In this document: positions 24,315-34,079 of the stretch, piece by piece
How the letters are laid out: the number at the start of each line of letters is the position of its first letter
Position numbering within the stretch: the first letter of the stretch is position 1
Origin: Basidiobolus meristosporus CBS 931.73
Lineage: Eukaryota; Basidiobolomycota; Basidiobolomycetes; Basidiobolales; Basidiobolaceae
NCBI GenBank assembly: GCA_002104905.1
Contig: MCFE01000088.1
Location: 112,782-176,781 of the forward strand
DNA: 64,000 nucleotides
Direction: 5' to 3'
Translations under genes and position numbers: made by a program
The notes under the pieces: generated by a model
What the model was told of the DNA's origin: nothing
Database searches by the model: none
What the model saw: only the letters and a program-made list of their open reading frames with translations

Positions 24315-26004
24315 CTAGCAGTTACGGGGGTTGCGGGCACACCACAATGGTTGCAAGGGCTCAGCTCCAATTCCACGATCAACCAAACGCGCTCTTTGCT
24401 CGTGGATACGTGGGAACACATCGCCAGTCTTGCGAATAGTGCCGTCAGCAAGCTTGATGTCCGACCAGAGGACTTCGGCGGCAGCAGCGCCACGAGGCCA
24501 CAAGACACGATCAAGGTTGATGCCATCGATTGCTTCGGCCCAGAGACCAACCTCACCACCAAGGACAAGCTTTGACTGTTCCTTGGTCATGTTTGGCAGT
24601 GAGGTCATAGTTGTACACAACCTGCCAGCCCTTGTAAGGATCGCACCATGAGTTGCCTTGGCTGTCACTGATCCAGGCACCACGGCCACAGTCAAGATAC
24701 CATCTCTCGTAGCTGGTGGAGATCACTCGATTTCCTGCCTCAACTACCTTGATGGCATCAGCGGCGCCGAGCCATACTTGGACGGCAACATCCTTTCCGA
24801 TGGGGATGTGGTGGCTGGTCAAGGCCTCTTGCCAGGTGATTGGTGTCTTCTTGTTCTCACGGACCCAGTTGTGAGACTTGAGGACGAATTGTCCAAAGAG
24901 GTTGTCAAGGGTGACGTTGTTCTTCTGGAGGTACTCGGGGTAGCCAGGAGAGTCCTGCCAGCACTTGAAGTTCACCTCATCGCCACCGATGTGGACGAAC
25001 TCGTCGTCGAACCAGGTGGTCACTTCCTTGAGGAAGTTGCGGAACAATGACATCGGTCTTGGGGTTGATGATGTTCAATTGACCACTGTTGGGCTCAGCA
25101 GCATAGTCAGACCAGTTGGGTTGCATGTTCATGCAAGTGACAATGTCAGGGAAGGCAAGACCCCAAGAGTAGGCATGGCCTGGAATATCGAACTCGGGGT
25201 AGACTCTGATGCCACGGTCCTTGGCATAGCTGACAATGTCGCGGACATCCTTCTCGGTGTACACCCATTGCTTGCTGTAGGCTCCCTTCTCGGCCAACTG
25301 AGGATAGGTCTTGGTCTTGAGGGGGAAGCTGTGCTGATCGATGATGTGCCAGTGGAGAACGTTGAGCTTGTTGTATGACATGCCGTCGAGGGTGCGCTTG
25401 ATGTCGGCAACCTTGAGGAAGTTGCGAGAAGTGTCGATCATCACACCACGATGGGGGAACACTGGCTTGTCAGTGATCGACACTGGGGCCAATGGGATGC
25501 GGAACTGATCGGTCTCCTCAGTCCAGCTAACAAGCTGCGAGAATGACTCGAGACCACGAAGGGCACCATACACACTCTTGGCCGTGATGGTGGCCTGACC
25601 ACCCTTGGCTGGGACATTCAAGGTGTATGACTCATCGGTGTCGAGGTTGAGCTTGGTGTTGCCACCGCTGACTTGGATGTTGAGGTGAGTCAACAGTGGT
25701 ACTTGCCCTTGGGTGCGAGGGCGTGAGTAGGAACAGAGGTGGTAGGAGTGGGGAAGACAGTCTTGGCAACAGGGTTGAGGAGAGCACCATACTCACCCTT
25801 GGTGAAGATCAACTTCTTGTAGCGGCGGACAGCTCTCTCAAGAATATCTTTGCCAGCACCGGCCTTGATGGAGACACCAAACTCGTGATTGCTCAGACGG
25901 ACGATGTCCTTGCCAATGTCCATCTTTTCGGGCAATGGCCAAACCCAAGCCATGGAGGTGGCGGCCAACAGCGAGATAGAGGTGAGGAGTTTGATAGCAA
26001 CCAT
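24315..26004 (-). CDS. Secreted beta-N-acetylhexosaminidase, GH20 (array copy 9, three frameshifts)
   Basis: Full-length paralog whose pieces cover the whole family sequence (signal peptide, [14 protein letters not shown]) but in several frames. The lesions are an extra T at 24592-24594, an extra base at 25043-25044, and a missing G near 25699. All three are one-base changes in or beside short homopolymers and no nonsense substitution is seen. If real, the gene is dead; if consensus errors, it is an ordinary active copy. Confidence 0.85.
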
Positions 26005-26757
26005 GACTTAATCCGGAAGTCGATTCAAGTGGCAATCAGGGAAGGATTGACTGTGAAAGTATTGATGCTCATCCAGCTTCAGTATACCTCTCTTTAAGTA
26101 GTTGAACTTCAGTTCAGTGACGAAGATTCATGTGTGACGAAGTTAATTAAGTGTTGTCTCGTGTTGCATTTTGCTATCTTACTGAAGCTATTCGTATTTT
26201 TGAGCCTCATCTTATTCCGAAAACCCGATTGAGACAGGTGGTCGATATACTGAGATTGAAAGAGCGCACCAATTAGTATCATTCTATATTAGTATTCGCC
26301 CGAGGATACCACACTAAAATACATCAAGGTATGATATCTGAACTGGATTGAGTGACGTTTGGCTTATGGAGCAATCTTGGAGGTTGCTCAGACGGACTGA
26401 TTCCAAATAAGGATATATTGCCTGTATAATGCACGTAGACTTGCCCTCGTTCTTCATCCTGGCTGGTGTAACCATGCATCGCTACCGCCAACAAAACATA
26501 CCTTTTCCATTTTATGTATGCAGTTTCCAGACTAACATGAGAGTCTAATATTTTTGTATGTGCTGTGAAGTGTTTCGCAGACCAGACTGTTTGCGTACCC
26601 AGTGGGAATACAAGGTGTGGAAGAAATTGGTATATCTTAGCGCCCTCGGAAAGATGATACTATTCCCTTTTGTAATTTAAAATATCGTATTTATTCATTT
26701 CATTAAATAGGACGCAGATCCTTAATTAATAATACTGTTCATTACATTATGTGAGAA
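26005..26757 (-). promoter_or_regulatory. Spacer and promoter of GH20 copy 9
   Basis: CTACTTAAAG (minus) at 26092-26101, 88-97 bases above the ATG, and an exact TCGGGTTTTC (minus) at 26219-26228. AATAAATACG (minus) near 26688 fits a poly(A) signal for copy 10. No gene is supported. Confidence 0.55.
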
Positions 26758-28448
26758 TTAACAATTGCGGGGGTTGCGGGCACACCACAATGGTTGCAAG
26801 GGCTCGGCACCGATGCCACGATCAACCAAACGAGCTCTTTGCTCGTGGATACGTGGGAACACATCACCAGTCTTGCGAATAGTACCATCAGCAAGCTTGA
26901 TGTCGGACCAGAGGACTTCGGCGGCAGCAGCGCCACGAGGCCACAAGACACGATCAAGGTTGATCCCATCGATTGCTTCGGCCCAGAGACCAACCTCACC
27001 ACCAAGGACAAGCTTCGACTGTTCCTTGGTCATGTTGGCAGTGAGGTCATAGTTGTAAACAACCTGCCAGCCCTTGTAAGGATCACACCATGAGTTGCCT
27101 TGGCTGTCACTGATCCAGGCACCACGGCCACAGTCAAGATACCATCTCTCGTAGCTGGTGGAGATCACTCGATTTCCTGCCTCAACTACCTTGATGGCAT
27201 CAGCGGCACCGAGCCATACTTGGACGGCAACATCCTTTCCGATGGGGATGTGGTGGCTGGTCAACGCCTCTTGCCAGGTGATTGGAGTCTTCTTGTTCTC
27301 ACGAACCCAGTTGTGAGACTTGAGGACGAATTGTCCAAAGAGGTTGTCAAGGGTGACGTTGTTCTTCTGGAGGTACTCGGGGTAGCCAGGAGAGTCCTCC
27401 CAGCACTTGAAGTTCACCTCATCACCACCGATGTGGACGAACTCGTCGTCGAACCAGGTGGTCACTTCCTTGAGGAAGTTGCGAACAATGACATCGGTCT
27501 TGGGGTTGATGATGTTCAATTGACCACTGTTGGGCTCAGCAGCATAGTCAGACCAGTTGGGCTGCATGTTCATGCAAGTGACAATGTCAGGGAAGGCAAG
27601 ACCCCAAGAGTAGGCATGGCCTGGAATATCGAACTCGGGGTAGACTCTGATGCCGCGGTCCTTGGCATAGCTGACAATGTCACGGACATCCTTCTCAGTG
27701 TACACCCAGTGCTTGCTATAGGCTCCCTTCTCGGCCAACTGAGGATAGGTCTTAGTCTTGAGGGGGAAGCTGTGCTGATCGATGATGTGCCAGTGGAGAA
27801 CGTTGAGCTTGTTGTATGACATGCCGTCGAGGGTGCGCTTGATGTCGGCAACCTTGAGGAAGTTGCGAGAAGTGTCGATCATCACACCACGATGGGGGAA
27901 CACTGGCTTGTCAGTGATCGACACTGGGGCCAATGGGATGCGGAACTGATCGGTCTCCTCAGTCCAGCTAACAAGCTGCGAGAATGACTCGAGACCACGA
28001 AGGGCACCATACACACTCTTGGCCGTGATGGTGGCCTGACCACCCTTGGCTGGGACATTCAAAGGTGTATGACTCATCGGTGTCGAGGTTGAGCTTGGTG
28101 TTGCCACCGCTGACTTGGATGTTGAGGTGAGTCAACAGTGGGTACTTGCCCTTGGGTGCGAGGGCGTGAGTAGGAACAGAGGTGGTAGGAGTGGGGAAGA
28201 CAGTCTTGGCAACAGGGTTGAGGAGAGCACCATACTCACCCTTGTTGAAGATCAACTTCTTGTAGCGGCGGACAGCTCTCTCAAGGATATCTTTGCCAGC
28301 ACCGGCCTTGATGGAGACACCAAACTCGTGATTGCTTAGACGGACGATGTTCTTGCCAATGTCCATCTTCTCGGGCAAAGGCCAGACCCAAGCCATGGAG
28401 GTGGCGGCCAACAGTGAGAATAGAGGTAAGGAGTTTGATAGCAACCAT
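26758..28448 (-). CDS. Secreted beta-N-acetylhexosaminidase, GH20 (array copy 10, two frameshifts)
   Basis: Last paralog of the array, with all family landmarks present. An extra A in an A run at 28061-28063 breaks the N-terminal domain near residues SYTLNVPAK, and an extra A at 28419-28420 breaks the signal peptide. The catalytic barrel is in one frame. Its promoter differs from copies 4-9: it has a consensus TATAAAAGG at 28511-28519 (minus), 63-71 bases upstream of the ATG, and I do not find the TCGGGTTTTC element. Confidence 0.85.
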
Positions 28449-29298
28449 GACTTAATCCGGAAGTCGATGAAAGTACTGAACTGATAATGCTTGTTCCTCA
28501 GCTGTAATGACCTTTTATAAGCGTACAGACCTCGTGTTCATTAGCCGTCTATACACTAGTGATACTTTCGAAATTTCAATCTAATCCGGAGTAAATCCAT
28601 AGGATTACTATATTGTGAGAATTCTACCGCAAAATCCATATTCTCTTGGTACGAGGGTTATGCCAAACGTAGGCTTTCACCTGGCATAATGAAGCCAGGG
28701 ATATTCCAGTATTGACAAAATCTAGTAAATTACTAACTTGAGTGACTGGTATCTCCCGTTCCCGTTGGCTATGCACAGTAGTACATCGGAAGGTCGAGAT
28801 TCCATTATCTTGTGAGACTGCCATCATTTGACGGAGTTGAAAATGCTTGCTGATTTTACCAATAATCATTGTACCTCGATTGTTGAACACTGATGACAAA
28901 AAGGGAGATATTAAATCCATAACAGCTTTCGTGATTAACAGCCCTAATGTAGACTCGTATAACCTATACTGAACTGCTGGCCATACTCATGTGCTACTGG
29001 AGTACATATGGTGGGACGGTCAGTGACTTAGGCGAAGGTACCGTCAAGGATTGTCTAAAGACTCAATAATAGCGTCTTTAGGATGAGCTCTCTTGCAGAG
29101 ATCTACCAAATACGGGCGTGCACAATAGAGGAGCTAAATCTCTGCAGAGTTGGGGGAATTTTTGAAATAATCACATTGAGAAAATGCCCGCAGCGTTTAT
29201 TTCCTTTGGAACTACAGATTCTCTCCTGTTGTATAAATATGGCATCTTACCATTCACCATATCTCAGGGTTAGCTTCACCTTCCATCTAGTTATCTCG
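28449..29298. promoter_or_regulatory. Divergent promoter region between GH20 copy 10 and the deacetylase
   Basis: TATAAAAGG (minus) at 28511-28519 serves GH20 copy 10. TATAAATA (plus) at 29232-29239 serves the deacetylase, and because it overlaps an upstream in-frame ATG at 29239 it argues for the ATG at 29299 as the real start. Nothing else recognisable lies between them. Confidence 0.55.
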
Positions 29299-30248
29299 AT
29301 GTTCTACTCCAGCCGGTATATTTTGTACGCTAGCTTACTAAGTGGTTTTGTATTGGCTCAAGATACCGGGGTCAATATCCTGACTGCCTGCACAACACCT
29401 GGTCAATTCGCATTGACCTTCGATGATGGTATGTTGGAGCCACAAATACCCGGCGTAGACGGTCTTCTAACTGTTTCTATTTAGGGCCAGGACCAGCGAC
29501 AGGAAAATTACTGGAGATTCTGAAGCAAAAGAACGTCAAAGCCACGTTCTTTTCTCTTGGAGTACAAGCGAGAGATGTCAACTTGGGAAAATACCTGAAA
29601 ATGGCGCTGGATGATGGACATCAGATTGCCTCGCATACTGATCGTCATTTGTCATTAAACACACTAACAGCTGAAGAGATACGGGTGGAGATGCGGATGG
29701 CAGAGATATCCATTCAACAGGCCTCAGGTGTGGCACCAATCTACATGAGGCCTCCATATGGAGATTGCAACTTGAGTTGTCAAGAAGTGATGAAATCCAT
29801 CGGATATCATATTGTTGCTTGGAACATGGACTCGAATGACTGGCAGTATGTCGCCACTCCTCAAAACTACGATTCCCTAGTAGCGAACATGATACAAAAG
29901 CTAGATTCTTCAAACTCAAATGTTGATAGCTTCATCTCTCTTCAACATGATATCCACGAATTCAGTATTGAGAGAACATCTAGGATCATCGACCTCATCC
30001 GGGAGAAAGGCTACCAGTTTACCACGGTTGCTGAATGCCTAGGAAATCAATGGCCAATGTATAGAAGTGGGCCAGCTGTTGAATCCACAGAGATCGTAAC
30101 CACCCCAGCCGTGGTGAATGTGGTTGCAGCTCAAACTAGTGCACCCAGCTCTTCTCCGTCCAGCCGTCAGCAAACAAGCGAGAGTAGCAGCATTCAAATC
30201 TGGACACCTCTGTTCTACCTGGTGTTGTTACACATGATATACCAATGA
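29299..30248 (+). CDS. Chitin/polysaccharide deacetylase (CE4), probably GPI-anchored, 2 exons
   Basis: Exons 29299-29428 and 29485-30248 (56-base intron) give 297 residues. All carbohydrate-esterase-4 motifs are visible: TFDDGP (spanning the intron), SHTDRH (His-x3-His metal site), RPPYGD, NMDSNDW and ISLQHDIH. Such enzymes remove acetyl groups from chitin, producing chitosan at the cell wall. A signal peptide (MFYSSRYILYASLLSGFVLA) opens the protein. A Ser/Thr-rich stretch and a hydrophobic C-terminal tail (PLFYLVLLHMIYQ) suggest a GPI anchor. The start at 29299 is chosen because a TATA box at 29232-29239 precludes the upstream in-frame ATGs. Its place beside the GH20 array fits a chitin-related neighbourhood. 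Confidence 0.9.
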
Positions 30249-30550
30249 CTGACCGCACCACCAATATCTCTTTCAGTTTATCCAATACCTACCCACCAAC
30301 ATTTCCTACTAAAATATTCGAGATTTACTCCCACATTCCCGTTGAACGAATAAATAGTCGAGTCTTGGAGCGTGGTGGATTGTGCCAGAGTGTATATATT
30401 TTCCTTTCCATGATTTTTTTGCATTAACCTATCTATAAGTACTACTTGTTGGTATGATATGGCATGAGGAAGTATATATGCTAAGGAGGTTACTAAGTGT
30501 GATGAGTGTACAGAATTGAATGAAATATGGTAGTGATGCTAAGCGCCACT
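30249..30550. other. Convergent intergenic region
   Basis: Lies between the 3' ends of the deacetylase (+) and the mitochondrial carrier (-). A short reading frame at 30245-30427 on + is not supported by any recognisable motif. I see nothing else. Confidence 0.35.
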
Positions 30551-32002
30551 CTAGAATGCAGTTTTCGCTGGTAGAACCCCTTCTTTAGAGTCCTTGTAGG
30601 TGAAGATTGCGCGGCGTAAAATTCCTACAAAGCAGAAAGAAAGAGCAAAATGAGGTCCAATACGTAAGAAATGGGTCACGAAGCCTTTGTAAAGTGCTCC
30701 ATAACCCTCGGACGAGGTAACTTTCTTGAATGCGTCCAGACCGTTGGCGTATAGAAGACCACTTCCATCCTGAGATGTGGGCTGATTATAGAGACGGGTC
30801 TACCATGACAGTTGTGCAAGTAAGTAAATCAGAGTAACAGTGGTGAGCGTATCAGGTGAGCACTTTACCCTTAGCGTATCAATGGGATTCATACACAAGA
30901 CAGACCAGAACGCGCTGTAGAAACCACATACAATATCTACCCATGCACTGTCTTCATATCCCTTTCGCAGCATGTATTCCTTGCTCAAGGAATAGGTGCT
31001 CATGTTTGCTCCGCTGCCTACCAACGAGCGGGCCATTGACATCATGGAACCTCTGTATAGGCCAACAATTCCATCTCGTTTGATTACACTGACTAATGCA
31101 TCGCTAAGACCCGAGTAACTACATGCCTCAACATGATAGTTTTAAACCAGTTAGACTCCCTTGCAAACACACATTTCGATCACTTGTAACTTACCCATGC
31201 TGATACCCAACATGCGCAGCTCCAGAACTTTTCACTGCCGCCTGCAATCTAACACCCACGCATATTAGCTTTCATCAAATGAACACGGAGCCTGAGAGCT
31301 GCATTACCTTGTTTTAGCCAATTCAAATGGGTTACAACTAACTGCACCCATAGCACCACATATACTTCCCACAATAACGCGCTTCCAAGTAGGTGCAGTG
31401 ACTCCACAATTGGGATCGTGTACTGCATTCAGCAGTGGGTCAAACATTCCCTGCAAGCCAACAAAAAGCATGAGCATTGTCTCGCTAAGGAAGAGCGAAC
31501 AGGCCAACAAACTCACAATGCGAAAAATATTCTTGGAACCTTCTCTGTAAACAGCAGGTGTGATACCCTTGTACAAGGCTTTAAAGCCTAAATAACGCAA
31601 CAGTAAGCAAAGGAGGGAAGGCTTGTGTTTAGTGAAGCGTTGCTATTGATACTATACCTTCGTTGTTCCAAATCTTCCACATGCAGTCAAAGCTATTCTT
31701 GTATATCTGATAATTTTCGAATACATCAACCTCTGTCCCAGAACTGAAGACTTTAATGGAAAGATAGGTACCCTCTTTTCTGCGAGTTTTTCGCCTTGTA
31801 GTTGCATCCTTACTTTGGCTGGAATAGAGTGAGCAAGCGTCCAGGAAAAATACCAACTACTCCCTCGAAGAGAATACATACCCACATCGAACGGGTTGGT
31901 GAGAAACACAGCTACAGCAGGGGCAATGGCCGAAATGGTGGCACTCTCAGCCAACGAAAGTTGTCTTTGAGGGCCCTCCTTGGTGTCTCTATTATCACGC
32001 AT
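30551..32002 (-). CDS. Mitochondrial carrier (SLC25; OAC1/SLC25A34-35-like), 8 exons
   Basis: Exons (minus) 32002-31882, 31818-31772, 31706-31658, 31587-31517, 31450-31308, 31248-31195, 31118-30869 and 30799-30551 join in phase to 327 residues, the normal carrier length. The three repeat signatures are NPFDVAKVR, NPFELAKTR and NPIDTLRTR, each ending a transmembrane helix facing the matrix. Features such as RMQLQGE after the first signature and RLYNQ after the third resemble the oxaloacetate carrier OAC1 and animal SLC25A34/35, so a dicarboxylate or oxaloacetate substrate is likely but unproven. The fourth intron (66 bases, GTGAGT to TTGCAG) lacks a stop in frame, so it could be mistaken for coding sequence. 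The gene is transcribed divergently from the inositol monophosphatase. Confidence 0.9.
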
Positions 32003-32460
32003 GGCTTGTTTCAAGATAAAGTGCAAAGGCTAAAAAAAGCAAAGGCACCATCTTGATCGAGGAAATAGTCAAAATATTCATGGGTAAAATCGGTTTCTCA
32101 GTGATGTACTGCAGAGATTTTCCAACATGTAATGGGACTACTTTCCATATCGGGAGCACTGGACCATCGTGTGGAAGGGATACTTCGATATTAAACTGGA
32201 TATCAAAGCTCCACAGGCAGATATCTATAATTTCCGAAAACCTCCGAGCAATCACACTACTCACAGCCACGCTTAATTCACACTTCTGTCTCGGTACTAG
32301 AACAAATCAGGAAATCCAATCTCTTAATGTTTGGTGCCTTCATGCCAGTAATCACGCTGCTTTCAAACCTCCACCTATTTGATCCTGCCATCTGCTCTGA
32401 TCCTGATCCTGATCTCCTTTGTGTTAAATATTTGTCGAGATTCAATGCTCTACCGAAACT
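32003..32460. promoter_or_regulatory. Bidirectional promoter region (carrier / inositol monophosphatase)
   Basis: A 458-base region between divergently transcribed genes. Near 32395-32420 the plus strand has a short run of GATCCT-type repeats just ahead of the monophosphatase leader. I see no clear TATA box for either gene. Confidence 0.4.
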
Positions 32461-33667
32461 ATGAGTCAGTCAGTTACTCCAAGCGAAGAGTTACGCACTT
32501 ATTTAGAATACGCTGTGCTGGTTGCTCGTGAAGCCGGCGCCATCATTAAAGATGTGTTTTACAGCAAAAGCACCAGCCTTCACATCAAAGATCAGAATCC
32601 TACCGACCTAGTCACCGCCACCGATCAATTGGTCGAGAAATTGGTGTTTGGAAAGTTGAAGGAAAAATACCCCCAACACAAGTAAGAGTGCACAAGCCCG
32701 ATGAGTTCGTTTCGAGTTGCCAATGATTTCTCTTAGATTTGTCGGGGAAGAGACTACAGCAAGCGGAGAAGCTTGGAAGCTGAGCGAGGAGCCTACCTGG
32801 ATTGTTGACCCAATTGGTAAATTCCCTTGTGCGTCCTCACTTTCTTTCGTGGCTTACTCAGTTGTATTCCCATTTTTTCAGATGGTACCACGAACTTTGT
32901 TCACGGGTAACAAAACATCGCAGCAATTGCTCTTTTCTGTTTGGACCGAAATCAGTTAACACCTTTCTAGCTTTCCATTTGTGGCTGTTAGCATTGGCTT
33001 GGCTATTAATAAGGAACCAGTGGTTGGAGTAGTTTATAATCCTATTCTTGATGAGGTAAGGCCAGTATTTGTGGATTGGCACTCGACTTGTATTAATATA
33101 CTGCTATTGAAGCTTTACACTGGAGCAAAGGGATTAGGTGCACACCTGAATGGCGCTATCCTTCCTCTGACCCAACCAAATATTCCCCCACTTCCCGATC
33201 TCGCTCACTGTCTCTTTGTGACCGAATACGGCGCCGATCGGCTTCCTTCAGTCATCAACCCCAAGGTATCCTCCATCCATCGCATGGCAGCCGAAAATAC
33301 CAAGGATTCCCCCGGTGGTCGTGTTCGCGGAATCCGGTCTACTGGTTCAGCTGCACTCAACCTGTGTATGTTAGCCAGGGGTGGCTCTGACATTTATTGG
33401 GAGATTGGTGTTCACGTATGGGACATTGCCGCAGCCATGGTTGTTCTTCAAGAATCGGGAGGATTGGTTGTTGATGGTACAGGAAGATGGGGTGTAGCAT
33501 CCTCTCAATGGTCACAAGAGTTACGTAACAAAAACGTGAACATTCTTGGCCGAAAGGTACTGGGTATTAGAGCATCCGGGGATGGTTTAGAAAACTCCTA
33601 TCGTATTTTGGAGCAAGCTCTATCGTTGTTCGAGGATCTTGAAGTTGAGCATGACGGAAGTCAGTAA
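32461..33667 (+). CDS. Inositol monophosphatase family protein, 5 exons
   Basis: Exons 32461-32681, 32737-32816, 32882-32906, 32971-33055 and 33113-33667 join in phase to 321 residues. The Mg-dependent phosphatase motifs are present: GEE (metal ligand), DPIDGTTNFVHG and WDIAAAMVVLQESGG (second metal Asp). The enzyme hydrolyses inositol-1-phosphate to inositol; some relatives in fungi are QutG-like proteins of uncertain substrate. Exon 3 is only 25 bases and encodes most of DGTTNFVH, so automatic prediction could skip it. The C-terminus (about 40 residues after the last conserved block) is longer than in animal enzymes. Confidence 0.92.
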
Positions 33668-34079
33668 TCACAAGGAATCGGATCCAATAAACAATGCCAC
33701 ACAATCCAGATAGATATTTCAAGTGTTTCGATCAATAATGTGCCAATTTAGATGAAGTGTTTTCTATAGAGAAGCAATATGTTGCATACATCAACCACTG
33801 GAGGCGCAAGCGGTCGGGCATTTACTTACAGTCAGACAATCATCGTCTTTTCTTGGCCAAAAATTCCAGATTAACCTCCGAATCCTATTACAACAGAATG
33901 GACTTTTGTGTATCAATCAGATGGCTCCACCATGATGGCGTCTAGGGAAACATAATGAGGCTTCACTGCATTCATACAGCGCCTATATAAGCATTCCCCA
34001 CAATGCTGCCTCGATTTTTAGGAATTGCCATAGTCAATACACTTATTCTGGTCGCCTCAGCGCTTCAATATCTTCAATC
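33668..34079 (+). promoter_or_regulatory. Promoter of the PX/PB1 gene, with TATA box and overlapping upstream ORF
   Basis: TATATAAG lies at 33984-33991. An upstream ATG at 34003 opens a 28-codon reading frame (to 34089) that overlaps the main ATG at 34080 in another frame. If transcription begins about 30 bases after the TATA box, the upstream ATG may fall outside the mRNA. No other gene is seen in this interval. Confidence 0.45.

Noticed and set aside
29083-29298. Upstream in-frame ATGs at 29083 and 29239 for the deacetylase
   Set aside because: A TATA box at 29232-29239 makes transcription from upstream unlikely, and the 29299 start gives a clean signal peptide.
31451-31516. In-frame 22-codon insert in the mitochondrial carrier
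   Set aside because: It has GTGAGT and TTGCAG borders and removing it restores the carrier sequence RIGMFDPLL, so it is an intron.
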